A DNA stretch of 48,024 nucleotides from Microcaldota archaeon (GCA_021792395.1 JAJYUR010000006.1:1-48024), one strand, 5' to 3'. Shown: positions 31,852 to 41,280, counted from the stretch's first letter. Translations and numbers: made by a program. The notes: generated by a model from the sequence alone, not told the origin.

Positions 31852-32505
31852 ATGGACAAAAAATATACTGAAGAATATATGAAGGGCACAACGACTGTTG
31901 GTTTGGTTTGCAGCGATGGGGTTGTAATCGGTGCGGATTCGAGAGCAACAATGGATACTTTTATAGCAAGCACCGAAGCGCGAAAGGTGTGGAAGATAGA
32001 CGAGAACCTCGGTATGACCATAGCCGGCCTTGTAGGTGACGCGCAGGAGCTCATAAGAATAATAAAAATACAGAATGAAATTTATAAGATGAATGAGGGA
32101 AGGCCGCTATCCCCTAAATCTGCAGCTACGTTGCTGTCTATAATACTGCAGGAAAACAAAATGATGCCTTTTTATGTGCAGTTGATCATAGCTGGAGTTG
32201 ATGGCGGAGTCGAAGGCGAAGATGGAGAAGTATATAATATTGATGCAGCTGGAGGGTATTCTAGCGAGTCAAAATTCACTTCTACAGGAAGTGGATCTCT
32301 CACGGCATTGGGATTCCTGGAGGATACATACAAGAAAGGAATGACTGCAAAGGAGTCGATAAAGGTAGCAGCAAAGGCTCTCAATATAGCAATGAAAAGA
32401 GATTCAGCCACGGGCAACAACATAACCGTAGCTACGATAACAAAAGATGGATATGTGGAATATACTGGAAAGGATCTTGAGAAGATAGTGGGTGCTTCCA
32501 AGTAA
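31852..32505 (+). CDS. psmB: Proteasome beta subunit
   Basis: Proteolytic subunit of the 20S proteasome. The 217-aa precursor has a short propeptide ending in MKG, with nucleophile Thr13 of TTTVGLVCSDGVVIGADSRAT. Later conserved elements include AGLVGDAQ, LQLIIAGVDGG-type VQLIIAGVDGG, and the SYG-like DSATGNN loop near the C-terminus. AAGGCGAT precedes the ATG. The alpha subunit is not in the window. Confidence 0.95.
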   Translation: MDKKYTEEYMKGTTTVGLVCSDGVVIGADSRATMDTFIASTEARKVWKIDENLGMTIAGLVGDAQELIRIIKIQNEIYKMNEGRPLSPKSAATLLSIILQENKMMPFYVQLIIAGVDGGVEGEDGEVYNIDAAGGYSSESKFTSTGSGSLTALGFLEDTYKKGMTAKESIKVAAKALNIAMKRDSATGNNITVATITKDGYVEYTGKDLEKIVGASK

Positions 32506-32587
32506 GCACCTTTTGCATATATCCTAATTATTATTTTGGTGGGGATTTTGGTTTTGGCTGTTATTTCTGTTTATATGATGTGATATT

Positions 32588-34555
32588 TTGGAAGAGAAAA
32601 TCAATGATAAGGATGCTGAAGGAAAAGCCAGGAACGAAGAGATATTCAAAAGGATAAAAGAGATGCTCCCAGAAGATGCAGGTTTTATAAAAGCTGAATT
32701 CGAAGGTCCTGACATAGTAGTAACGCTTAAAAACATAAAAGCAGTCTATCATGAAGAAACAATAATAAGAGGCATAGCTTCAGCGATAAAGAAAAAGCTC
32801 ATAATGCGCAGCGATAGTTCCGTTTTGATGGAGCCTGAAAAGGCAACAGCCATAATAAACGAGCTGGTGCCAAAGGAAGCAATTACATCCAGCATAAAAT
32901 TTGTGCCAGAGTTCTCTGAGGTATACATAGAGGCGCTCAAGCCTGGATTGGTCATAGGCAAGGGTGGATCTACGCTAAAGGAGATAGTAATCCGGACTAA
33001 CTGGTCCCCTAAAGTATTGCGCACTCCTACTATGAACAGCGATACAATAAAAGGCGTACGGCAGCTAATGTTCAATGAAAGCGAGTTCAGAAAGAAATTC
33101 CTTTCTACTGTAGGCAAGAACATAAACAAGCAGATACTAAAGAGCGAATGGCTCAAGGCCACTGCTTTGGGCGGGTTTAGAGAAGTCGGAAGGAGCAGCC
33201 TTTTATTGGAGACGCCGCATTCAAAAGTCATAATCGATTGCGGTATAAGCCCCGAGCCAGGGATAAAGGGCCTGGATGCCAACGCAAACGCTGAAGGGAA
33301 TAAAGCATTTCCGTATCTTGACAGCGCAAACTTCTCTATAAATGAGCTCGATGCTGTTATATTGACGCACGGCCACATGGATCATATGGGATTCATTCCA
33401 TATCTATTCAAATACGGCTACGAGGGCCCGGTATACTGCACGCCCCCTACGAGGGATCTTGCAGCGCTGCTGCTTAATGACTATATAAAGTTAGTACAAA
33501 GGAGCGGAGGCACGCCATTATACTCAGAGAAGGACGTAAAGAAGATGCTCATGCATATGATTACAAGAGACTATAATGAAGTCACTAACATAACAGACGA
33601 GCTCAAACTTACATATCACAATGCAGGGCACATACTTGGAAGTGCAACAGTGCACCTGCATGTAGGCGAAGGCATGTACAACATAGTGCACACTGGCGAT
33701 ATGAAATACGGCTTCACCAGGCTTTTCGACCCTACATCAACTAAATACCCTAGGATAGACTCGCTGTTCATGGAGAGCACATATGGGGGCCCTAACGACA
33801 TAACTCCTAACAGGCACGATGCCGAGACCGAGCTCATGGAGACGATAAAACGCACAATACAGAACAACGGCAAGGTGCTGATACCTCTATTTGCAGTAGG
33901 AAGGAGTCAGGAGCTACAATTGGTGCTTGAGAGCTACATGGCCGGGGAAAACAGCCCATACAAGCTTGATGTGCCTGTTTACTTAGATGGCATGATACTC
34001 GAAGCCAGTGCAATACACACTGCATATCCAGAATATCTTAAGGAAAGCTTAAAGAACAGGATACTCAACAACAGGTCTCCATTCGAGAGCGAGATATTTG
34101 AAGTGGTAAAGGGCGAGCGCGAAGAGGTATTCGAAAAAGGACCGGCAGTGATACTTGCAAGCGGCGGCATGCTTAACGGAGGAGCAAGCGTTGAATATTT
34201 TAAGCATCTAGTCGAAGATGCCCGCAATACCATGGTATTCGTAGGGTATAATAGTGCCAATTCGCTCGGAAGGAGAGTCCAGAATGGCATATCTGAGGTA
34301 GCCCTGCCCAACGAGGACGGCAAGTTAGTATCCATGAAAGTAAACATGGGCATTAAGACCGTAGAAGGATTCTCAGGACATAGCGACAGGAGGCAGCTTA
34401 TAAGCTTCGTGCAGAAGCTCAATGTAAAGCCTAAAAGCATATACACAATGCATGGAGAAGAGCAGAAATGTGAAGACCTGGCAAGGACTCTTGGCAGGAT
34501 GATGCACATAGATGCCAGAGCACCTATGAATCTTGATTCGATACGCCTAAAATGA
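32588..34555 (+). CDS. fttA: Transcription termination factor/ribonuclease FttA (aCPSF1)
   Basis: Archaeal CPSF73-like protein that cleaves nascent RNA and ends transcription. The 655-aa product has N-terminal KH domains (about 1-145; VIGKGGSTLKEI), a metallo-beta-lactamase core with THGHMDH (260-266) and GDMKYG, and a beta-CASP domain (VGRSQELQLVLE; SGHSDRRQL; TMHGEEQ near the end). Start is TTG at 32588 with a TGTGAT-like site; no in-frame ATG is near. It is 82 nt after psmB. Confidence 0.95.
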   Translation: MEEKINDKDAEGKARNEEIFKRIKEMLPEDAGFIKAEFEGPDIVVTLKNIKAVYHEETIIRGIASAIKKKLIMRSDSSVLMEPEKATAIINELVPKEAITSSIKFVPEFSEVYIEALKPGLVIGKGGSTLKEIVIRTNWSPKVLRTPTMNSDTIKGVRQLMFNESEFRKKFLSTVGKNINKQILKSEWLKATALGGFREVGRSSLLLETPHSKVIIDCGISPEPGIKGLDANANAEGNKAFPYLDSANFSINELDAVILTHGHMDHMGFIPYLFKYGYEGPVYCTPPTRDLAALLLNDYIKLVQRSGGTPLYSEKDVKKMLMHMITRDYNEVTNITDELKLTYHNAGHILGSATVHLHVGEGMYNIVHTGDMKYGFTRLFDPTSTKYPRIDSLFMESTYGGPNDITPNRHDAETELMETIKRTIQNNGKVLIPLFAVGRSQELQLVLESYMAGENSPYKLDVPVYLDGMILEASAIHTAYPEYLKESLKNRILNNRSPFESEIFEVVKGEREEVFEKGPAVILASGGMLNGGASVEYFKHLVEDARNTMVFVGYNSANSLGRRVQNGISEVALPNEDGKLVSMKVNMGIKTVEGFSGHSDRRQLISFVQKLNVKPKSIYTMHGEEQKCEDLARTLGRMMHIDARAPMNLDSIRLK

Positions 34556-34616
34556 GCTTCGACTTTAAAGCGGTGAATGGATTGCACTCCCCTGCCAAAC
34601 GCTGCTAAAGCAAAGA

Positions 34617-35306
34617 TTACATTATGTTCAATTCAAGGCTGCCTGCATAGTCAAAATCAGGTGCTTTGATATAAAATATAACTATGAAACTGCTGTCACT
34701 CTCTATGCTGAATGGCAATTCTGGTTCCGACCTGACAAATAAGAAAGGCTTATTTACGGAAACGCTTGTTATAGCATCTCCCTTCTTGAAGGCCCTTAGC
34801 ATCTGGACAGACGATTCAAATATATCGCCTTTTCCAATCCTCTTAACTTCTCCAGATTCGCTTACCTTTATGCTTTTGCCCTTGGCGTTGAGCACAACCT
34901 TTTGAAGTTCAAGATGTATCTCTGCATTGGATGCACTTCCAAACTTTATTGTAAGCGGACCGCTATAATTGTAATCAGGATTCTTGATTTTTATATGTAT
35001 ATCTACCTTTTCCCCAGTATTGACTGCCATCGGCAGTTCTGGTGCTATCAAGTCTATCTTAAAGGGGTCAGAAACGGTTATTGAATCGATAATCTCCTTC
35101 TTGTTCTGATCCTTTAGGAATGATAAGCCAGCGCCATGATTTGTGAATGGTATTATAACATCATGCGTATCGCCATCGATTTCAAATCCGGGTATCGAGT
35201 GCAGCGCACCCTTCCAGTAAATATTTATATTCGATACGCTCCCTGAAGGTCCATTGCTGGTTTTTTTGCCGTTGAATATGCTTCCGATAGCATTTTTAAT
35301 ACTCAT
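34617..35306 (-). CDS. Hypothetical protein with internal duplication (beta-rich)
   Basis: Not recognised. The 229-aa cytosolic protein (no signal peptide or membrane helix) has two similar blocks: DPFKIDLIAPELPMAV...KNPDYNYSGPLTI (about 81-121) and KPFLFVRSEPELPFSI...KAPDFDYAGSLEL (about 186-227). The shared pattern PELP...(N/A)PD(Y/F)(N/D)Y(S/A)G suggests tandem Ig-like or arrestin-like beta sandwiches. It converges with fttA and is divergent from the peroxiredoxin gene. A scaffold or trafficking-type adaptor is a guess. Confidence 0.65.
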   Translation of the reverse strand: MSIKNAIGSIFNGKKTSNGPSGSVSNINIYWKGALHSIPGFEIDGDTHDVIIPFTNHGAGLSFLKDQNKKEIIDSITVSDPFKIDLIAPELPMAVNTGEKVDIHIKIKNPDYNYSGPLTIKFGSASNAEIHLELQKVVLNAKGKSIKVSESGEVKRIGKGDIFESSVQMLRAFKKGDAITSVSVNKPFLFVRSEPELPFSIESDSSFIVIFYIKAPDFDYAGSLELNIM

Positions 35307-35397
35307 GTTAAGCGCGCCTTTTATTTATGTATGTAAATATTTGCTGAAGTCCCATTTTAAATCCTTTCTATAAAAAGAATGTAAATGGGTGGATAAT

Positions 35398-35856
35398 ATG
35401 TTATCTGAAGGAGATATGGCGCCGGATTTCAAGCTTCCAGGATCAGATGGGAAAGAGCATTCTTTGAGAGAGTTAAGAAGCAAGTATGTAGTGCTATACT
35501 TCTATCCTAAGGATAATACTCCTGGGTGCACTATCGAAGCAAATAATTTCAACAAAAGGCTTGACGAGATAAGGAAGCTCAATGCAGAAGTTATAGGCAT
35601 AAGCAAAGATGATTACAAGTCTCATGAAAAATTCATGAATAAGTACGAGCTTAAATTCCTACTGCTCTCCGATACAGAGAGCAAGACCATAAAGGATTAT
35701 GGTGCGTATGGCGATCGTGGCATATTTGGCGTAGGTACGCTAAGGAATACGTATCTGATAGGGAAAGATGGGAGGATTATAAAGATATTCGAGAAAGTCA
35801 ATCCAAAAAGCCACGCTGATGAAATAATATCTGCGATAAAAGAGGCAGAAGCATGA
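35398..35856 (+). CDS. bcp: Peroxiredoxin, Bcp/PrxQ type
   Basis: Thiol peroxidase that reduces peroxides. The 152-aa product has the thioredoxin fold and active-site segment YPKDNTPGCT with peroxidatic Cys44. The resolving Cys five residues later in most Bcp proteins is Asn here (CTIEANNF), and no other Cys exists, so it must work as a 1-Cys enzyme. Start ATG 35398 has GGTGG 7 nt upstream; an in-frame GTG at 35389 overlaps that site. A thioredoxin reductase is encoded at 42318. Confidence 0.92.
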   Translation: MLSEGDMAPDFKLPGSDGKEHSLRELRSKYVVLYFYPKDNTPGCTIEANNFNKRLDEIRKLNAEVIGISKDDYKSHEKFMNKYELKFLLLSDTESKTIKDYGAYGDRGIFGVGTLRNTYLIGKDGRIIKIFEKVNPKSHADEIISAIKEAEA

Positions 35857-35869
35857 TTCAAAAAGAATG

Positions 35870-36094
35870 TTACGAGTAGCCCAGATCCTCCAGTTTCTTC
35901 CGTATTATTTTTGCTTCATAATCCGCCTTTGACCTTCTTCCACTACTGCTTATTAATATCCTGAGTATGAATGCAACATAACTTGATACAGAAGGAAAGC
36001 CGGTATCCTCTATATGCTGTTCTACCTTTTCAAATAACTGGCTGGGTATAGATATAGTGGTGAATTCCTGCTTCTTGCCCCTTTTTATTTTCAT
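35870..36094 (-). CDS. Ribbon-helix-helix (CopG-like) regulator
   Basis: The 74-aa protein has a basic N-terminus, the strand EFTTISIPSQLFEKV and the helix SVSSYVAFILRILI, the pattern of ribbon-helix-helix DNA-binding proteins, followed by a charged helix (KADYEAKIIRKKLEDLGY). It should bind DNA as a dimer. ATG 36094 follows GTGGAT; an in-frame GTG at 36103 is an alternative. It is divergent from the hypothetical/cysD/cysN unit, so it could regulate that promoter; this is inference. It could also be an unpaired antitoxin. Confidence 0.75.
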   Translation of the reverse strand: MKIKRGKKQEFTTISIPSQLFEKVEQHIEDTGFPSVSSYVAFILRILISSSGRRSKADYEAKIIRKKLEDLGYS

Positions 36095-36185
36095 GCTATC
36101 CACATACTACAATTTGAACGGAAAGATTTATATTATTAATTATATATAATTAGGATACTGATGTTTAACCGTCTATGTGAATTCG

Positions 36186-36476
36186 ATGAAAAATTCCAGC
36201 GACATACGCAAAGTTGTAGAAGCATTGAACAATGATCCAAGCAAATCCAACTGGGAAGCCATGTCATCATGCATCAAGCGCAGCAGTGTTTCCTACTACA
36301 AGGTCGTCTATCCAAAGAAAATAAAAGAAAAGCAGGATCTCAAAAGTGCATACGTTATACTATACGACTACAAATTTAGAATAATTGGCAAGATACCTAT
36401 TTTATCAAAAAGCAGCCACGGGGCAAACGGGATGCTTTTTTATTTAAGAGGTCTTAATTTGAATAGAAAGGTCTAA
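36186..36476 (+). CDS. Small hypothetical protein upstream of cysD
   Basis: Not recognised. The 96-aa protein is basic, with a helical first third and a short beta-rich region (SYYKVVYPKK, AYVILYDYKFRIIGKIP). Start ATG 36186 follows GTGA; GTG 36177 is the alternative. A TATA-like run (about 36137-36152) lies upstream. Its stop is 10 nt before the cysD start, so it is probably the first gene of the cysD-cysN unit. Confidence 0.6.
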   Translation: MKNSSDIRKVVEALNNDPSKSNWEAMSSCIKRSSVSYYKVVYPKKIKEKQDLKSAYVILYDYKFRIIGKIPILSKSSHGANGMLFYLRGLNLNRKV

Positions 36477-36486
36477 GTGGTGTTTG

Positions 36487-37278
36487 ATGGCTGCTGAAAA
36501 TAATTTGAAAGAATTAGAAGAAAAGAGCATATTCATACTGCGGGAAGCGAATGCGAAATTCAAGCATATCGCTGCTTTGTGGAGCATGGGCAAAGATTCG
36601 ACTACAATGCTTGCCGTTGCGCGCAAGGCATTCATGGGTAAGATACCATTTCCAGTCATATATATAGACAACGGGATAGACTTTCCAGAGTCGTACGAGT
36701 TTATGGAAGAAATGGCCAAAAAATGGAAATTAGACCTGATAATCACAAAAAGCGATATAAAATCAGAACTGTCTGGTTTCAGCTGCTGCGGTGCAAATAA
36801 GACAAATGCCCTAAAGAAATTGATTAAGGAAAATAAATTTGACGCCATCATCGCATCTATACGGAGAGATGAGCATTCTATAAGGGCGAAGGAAAGATAT
36901 TTTTCACCTAGGAATTCAAGCTTTAAGTGGAACTACAAAAATCAGCCTGCAGAAGTATGGGGCAATTACGCGTCTAAAATTGATGGTGGGTCGCATTTCA
37001 GGGTTCATCCGCTGCTGGATTGGACGGAGCTTGATATTTGGAGATATATTAAAAAAGAGGGCGTGCCAATAAATCCATTATACCTTGCAAGGGACGGATA
37101 CAGATATAGAAGCCTTGGATGCACGCATTGCACCATACCTATAAAATCGAATGCCTCTTCTATTGACGGCATAATAAGGGAGCTTAAAACTACAAAGACC
37201 GAGGAAAGGAGCGGCAGATCACAAGATAAAGAAAAGGCATACATAATGGAAAAGCTAAGATCGTTGGGTTATATGTGA
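36487..37278 (+). CDS. cysD: Sulfate adenylyltransferase subunit 2 (CysD/NodP-like)
   Basis: Catalytic subunit of ATP sulfurylase, forming adenosine 5'-phosphosulfate from ATP and sulfate. The 263-aa product has the pyrophosphatase loop SMGKDST (33-39), the CysD block ARKAFMGKIPFPVIYIDNG, RRDEHSIRAKERYFSPR, LDWTELDIWRYIKKE and YRSLGCTHCTIPI. Start ATG 36487 follows GTGGTG. The GTPase partner follows after 4 nt. No APS kinase, APS reductase or sulfotransferase is visible, so the fate of the product is open: reduction, or sulfation of surface glycans. Confidence 0.88.
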   Translation: MAAENNLKELEEKSIFILREANAKFKHIAALWSMGKDSTTMLAVARKAFMGKIPFPVIYIDNGIDFPESYEFMEEMAKKWKLDLIITKSDIKSELSGFSCCGANKTNALKKLIKENKFDAIIASIRRDEHSIRAKERYFSPRNSSFKWNYKNQPAEVWGNYASKIDGGSHFRVHPLLDWTELDIWRYIKKEGVPINPLYLARDGYRYRSLGCTHCTIPIKSNASSIDGIIRELKTTKTEERSGRSQDKEKAYIMEKLRSLGYM

Positions 37279-37282
37279 TTCC

Positions 37283-38506
37283 ATGGACCGTTGGATAACT
37301 ATGCTTGGCGAGAAGGACCACGGTAAATCAACATTGCTTGGTAATCTCCTTATAAAAACAGGCTCCATAAAGCGCTCGCGTATAAATTCAATATACTCTT
37401 CAAATGTTGATGGCAAAAGATTTGAACCTGGATATATACTTGACAGTTTTAAGGAAGAACAGGATCGTGGCATGACGATTGATCAGACATCTGCAGAAAT
37501 CGTCTATAAAAACAAGCGGCTCCACATGACTGACGTGCCTGGACATCTAGAGCTTCTAAAAAACATGCTGACTGGAGCTTCAAATGCCTCTTTAGGCTTA
37601 CTAGTGGTATCTGCAAAGAGGGGAGAAGGGTTCACTAACCAGTCAAAAAGGCACCTTTATATATCCAATCTAATGGGCATTGATTCAATGCTTGTGGCTA
37701 TTAATAAAATGGATACTGTGGGTTTCAGTGAGAAGGCATTTGTCGATGCAAGGAAATCTATCACTGACTATTGCCGTGCCGCAAACATAAAGCCCAAACT
37801 TGCATTTGTACCTATATCTGCATATAATATGGAAAATGTAATTGAGCTATCAAAAAAAATGCAGTGGTATAATAATAAGCCACTGATGGACATGCTTTTA
37901 GAAATGCTAGGGCATAACAACATGCTTATTGCAGCACAAAATGGGCTGAGGATATTGGTACAGGACAGAATTGGCGATGCCTTTTTTGGCCAAGTGCTCT
38001 ATGGAAGGGTCAAGAATGGCTGTAATATTGTATTGCACCCTGGAAGTAAAAAAATGCGCCTGTTCAACCTTAAAAAATTCAGCAGGGTCATCAGATCGTC
38101 TGCAGCTCCCTCCAATATATACTTCAAGCTTGATTCTGATTTCAAGGCATCAAGGGGCGATATACTGTATGGTGTTGGGGAGCATCCCAACGCAGAAACT
38201 AATTTCAACGCAAAAATATTCCTGATAAAAAACATATCATTATCTGAATTATCAGAGTCAAAGATAAGTTTTAATGGAAACTATATTAATGCTGCAATGC
38301 GCATTGCAGGGTTATTTGATATAACTAAAGCAGTAAAGATAACAAAAAGGAAAAATACAGGTATAACTCCTAATTACTCTATAGATGTGGCTGTCAAACT
38401 CGCAAAAAAATGCGCCGTAGAGCACTTCAGTAAATATCCATTATTGGGGCGCTTTGGCATATACTCAAAGTCAGGCATATTGATTGGCATAGGTATAGTG
38501 AAATGA
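37283..38506 (+). CDS. cysN: Sulfate adenylyltransferase subunit 1, GTPase (CysN/NodQ-like)
   Basis: EF-Tu-like GTPase that drives CysD. The 407-aa protein has G1 GEKDHGKST (9-17), G3 DVPGH (84-88), G4 NKMD (141-144) and two following beta-barrel domains. It is shorter than bacterial CysN (about 475 aa) and has no fused APS kinase domain. The start is 4 nt after the cysD stop. AT content and AUA use rise compared with neighbours, which may hint at transfer, but I have not measured this. Confidence 0.87.
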   Translation: MDRWITMLGEKDHGKSTLLGNLLIKTGSIKRSRINSIYSSNVDGKRFEPGYILDSFKEEQDRGMTIDQTSAEIVYKNKRLHMTDVPGHLELLKNMLTGASNASLGLLVVSAKRGEGFTNQSKRHLYISNLMGIDSMLVAINKMDTVGFSEKAFVDARKSITDYCRAANIKPKLAFVPISAYNMENVIELSKKMQWYNNKPLMDMLLEMLGHNNMLIAAQNGLRILVQDRIGDAFFGQVLYGRVKNGCNIVLHPGSKKMRLFNLKKFSRVIRSSAAPSNIYFKLDSDFKASRGDILYGVGEHPNAETNFNAKIFLIKNISLSELSESKISFNGNYINAAMRIAGLFDITKAVKITKRKNTGITPNYSIDVAVKLAKKCAVEHFSKYPLLGRFGIYSKSGILIGIGIVK

Positions 38507-38586
38507 CAAAAATAATGGCATGCCTGTAATCTGCCAAAAATGAATTCGACGTCTTTTCATATGGTTATATAAGACACACTATGGGG

Positions 38587-40323
38587 CTAATTCTTTTTCT
38601 CTATCAAATAATTTCCCATTATTAACTTTCTGGCTCCGGTGTTTTTGAGTGTCCATATTGCGTCTTCAGGATCAAGCACTATGGGTCGCCTGTGCAGGTT
38701 GAAACTGGTATTGACTATTGCGCCTATGCCTGTTTTTTTCTTTATCTTTTTTATAAGATCTGCATATAACTGATTTTCTTCGCCATTTACAACTTGCGGT
38801 CTTGTCGTATGATCTATATGTGAAGCTGCAACAAGGTCCTTTTGATACTCCTTTTTTATGCTGTTTGCGGTAGTCATGAATTTATTTGGATATTTATAGT
38901 CTGCAAACATCTTTTTCGCATCTTCTTCAAGTATGGAACTTGCAAAAGGCTGATAATATGGCCTGTGTTTTATCACAAGATTAAGTATTCCCCTACTTTC
39001 ATCATTGTTCGGCATGGTTAGCACGCTGCGGTCGCCCAGCGCCCTTGGCCCGTATTCCATACGGCCCTGGAACCACAGCAATACCTCTCCCTTGTCTGCA
39101 ATAATGTCAGCTGCATTTCCAGACGGGTCAGATATCTCAGTATATTTCAGGCCTTTCATCGTCCTTTTCTTCAGCTCCGCCAATATTTGTTCATTGCTAT
39201 AGCCTGGTCCGAAATACGCATTATCTATCTGTTTCCTCTCAGATTTTCCATTCAGCATGAAATCTACGAATGCAGCCGATCCAACTGAAAGGCCTCCATC
39301 ACCCATGTGAGGGAACACAAAGAAATTTTTGACTTCAGGCATGTGCTCTACCATCATATTTACTATGACGTTCGAAAAAAATCCGCCTGCTGCAGCAATG
39401 TTGTGTATGCCTGTTTCAGACACCCATTGCTTTATCAAATTATAAACCTGTTTTTCGGCATGCTTCTGCACAGCATACGCAAAAGATTCACGATCCGTTT
39501 TTGATAATATATGGTCCTTCATATACTCCGCCAGAAGCATTTCGCTCCTGGTGCCCTTCTTTGAAACAAAGGTCTTCCTTTCAGGATCGTAAAAGCATAT
39601 GTCTTTGAGCGCCTCTATGCTTGATGGATACGAGTAAGCCGCAAGGCTCATAAGCTTGCCCTCGTCTTCGTTGAAACGCATGTCGCACGCCATGGTGGCA
39701 GCACCATACATTATGCCTAGGCTGGCACTTGCCTTGAACGAAGCAAGCCTTTTAATTTCTCCGTTATCGCCTATCGATACGGTGCCGCTCAAGCCGTCTC
39801 CCGCCCCATCCAATGTTATTACCAATGCCTCCCTGAACCCTGATGTGTAATACGCAGAGGCTGCATGGGCCATATGGTGCTCTACTACATAAATGCTTTT
39901 TTTTGCAATGCTTCTATCTATCTGTGCAAGCCTTTTTTTAGTGACATTTTTACCTATTGAACTTCCAACCGCTTTCCAGAAAAATTTTGGATTTTGATTT
40001 TGCATAATCCTATATACAAAGTTGCCCAGATGGAGGCTTGGTCTAGATGGTTTTGGCAATTCCCTTCTCCACAATCCGCGCCTTTTCCTGTCCCATGAAG
40101 GAATAATCCTAGATACTAGTGCGTTGCCGCCTATCCATGCGAGTGCCACTGCATCTATTTCATCCTTTGTACTGCCTATGGAATACCTTATGGAGCCATA
40201 TGGGAACCCTACATCATTCTTTTTCTTTGTAAACCGTTCTTCGTTTACTGCTGCGAGTATTTCGCCATTATAAACAATTGAACTTCCTGAATCGTGGGAA
40301 TCGTTTATGCCTAATACTACCAT
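38587..40323 (-). CDS. NodU/TobZ-family O-carbamoyltransferase
   Basis: Transfers a carbamoyl group from carbamoyl phosphate to a hydroxyl of a sugar or other product. The 578-aa length is normal. Motifs: GINDSHDSG (5-13), VEHHMAHAASAYYTSG (147-162, metal-binding His), ITLDGAGDG (169-177), and in the C-terminal half GGFFSNVIVN, FPHMGDGGLSVGSA, and GRMEYGPRALGDRSVL. Start ATG 40323 follows GGTG. It converges with cysN. NodU together with NodP/NodQ-type genes is known from rhizobial glycan decoration; here a role in surface glycan modification is inferred. Confidence 0.9.
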   Translation of the reverse strand: MVVLGINDSHDSGSSIVYNGEILAAVNEERFTKKKNDVGFPYGSIRYSIGSTKDEIDAVALAWIGGNALVSRIIPSWDRKRRGLWRRELPKPSRPSLHLGNFVYRIMQNQNPKFFWKAVGSSIGKNVTKKRLAQIDRSIAKKSIYVVEHHMAHAASAYYTSGFREALVITLDGAGDGLSGTVSIGDNGEIKRLASFKASASLGIMYGAATMACDMRFNEDEGKLMSLAAYSYPSSIEALKDICFYDPERKTFVSKKGTRSEMLLAEYMKDHILSKTDRESFAYAVQKHAEKQVYNLIKQWVSETGIHNIAAAGGFFSNVIVNMMVEHMPEVKNFFVFPHMGDGGLSVGSAAFVDFMLNGKSERKQIDNAYFGPGYSNEQILAELKKRTMKGLKYTEISDPSGNAADIIADKGEVLLWFQGRMEYGPRALGDRSVLTMPNNDESRGILNLVIKHRPYYQPFASSILEEDAKKMFADYKYPNKFMTTANSIKKEYQKDLVAASHIDHTTRPQVVNGEENQLYADLIKKIKKKTGIGAIVNTSFNLHRRPIVLDPEDAIWTLKNTGARKLIMGNYLIEKKN

Positions 40324-40337
40324 TTCTACACCAAATC

Positions 40338-41165
40338 TTACTCAAATAATATGGATGAATATGCTACAACACTTGTATTGTCGCCGGTCACATTACCTGA
40401 ATTATCATATTTAAGCATGCATCCTTTTTTAGCGTTATGTTCCAATGCAAAAAGCATTGCAATTGTTATCGGCCCTATGCCGCAAGCGCTGTCATCAAGC
40501 TCTTTCGCTAGGATATTCAATCCCATATAGTCTATTTTTTCTATTGCTCCTATGAGTTTCATATCCTTCTTCCGTGCCTCTTCTACACTTTCATAATGAT
40601 TAAAATCAGAGCTGGCTATAACGCCGATATTCCTTCCTAAATTTTTTTCGGCATTAGATATAGCTTCTGAAACGAGTCTGCTTGCTCTTATGGATTGATC
40701 GCCAATGCATATGGGCACTATGCGTTTATCTTTGAGTGTAGACTGAAGAAATGGGAGTTGCACTTCAATCGAATGTTCATCAGCATGTGCTATCTCATCT
40801 ATTGCTATGCCCTTCTTATAACCTGCAATTGCCTCTGCCATCTCTATATCGTTCTTTACTATGCCAAGGGGAGTCCTCCAATCTTCTTCGGATATGGATA
40901 TTGCCTTACCCAGCCCGGTGTGGTTAGGTCCCAATATGACTATGGTGTCTGCGCTAAGCATCTTCTTCGAGCTGAGCATTGCCTTATAAACATATGCAGC
41001 TGTCCTCCCAGAATAAGCATATCCTGCATGTGGTGCTACAAACGAAACTGAATTTACTGCATGGCATTTTATGTCATTTGCATCTGCCATGGTCCCAGAT
41101 ATGAACGATGAAAGGCCCGTGGGCTTATCGGAATAAAAGCTACCTGCAAATGCCGGATTCCTCAT
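40338..41165 (-). CDS. Memo family protein (AmmeMemoRadiSam system protein B)
   Basis: Dioxygenase-like fold family present in most archaea; it works with AMMECR1 and a radical SAM protein in an unresolved system. The 275-aa protein has the family N-terminus RNPAFAGSFYSD, SFVAPHAGYAYSGRTAAYVY, ILGPNHTGLG, ADEHSIEVQLPFLQ, SSDFNHYE and the C-terminal CGIGPITIAM. The ATG at 41165 gives the family start and follows GTGATC; an in-frame ATG 15 codons upstream is less likely. Its stop is 14 nt before the carbamoyltransferase start, so they are probably cotranscribed. AMMECR1 is at 45306. Confidence 0.93.
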   Translation of the reverse strand: MRNPAFAGSFYSDKPTGLSSFISGTMADANDIKCHAVNSVSFVAPHAGYAYSGRTAAYVYKAMLSSKKMLSADTIVILGPNHTGLGKAISISEEDWRTPLGIVKNDIEMAEAIAGYKKGIAIDEIAHADEHSIEVQLPFLQSTLKDKRIVPICIGDQSIRASRLVSEAISNAEKNLGRNIGVIASSDFNHYESVEEARKKDMKLIGAIEKIDYMGLNILAKELDDSACGIGPITIAMLFALEHNAKKGCMLKYDNSGNVTGDNTSVVAYSSILFE

Positions 41166-41280
41166 CTGATCACATCTCAATTCTAGAACTATATTATTAT
41201 TTAAATGCAATATATATTAATTGGGTTATCCTTCAATATCGTTTAGGGTGATATGCCTGGAAAGCAACCATGATATAATA

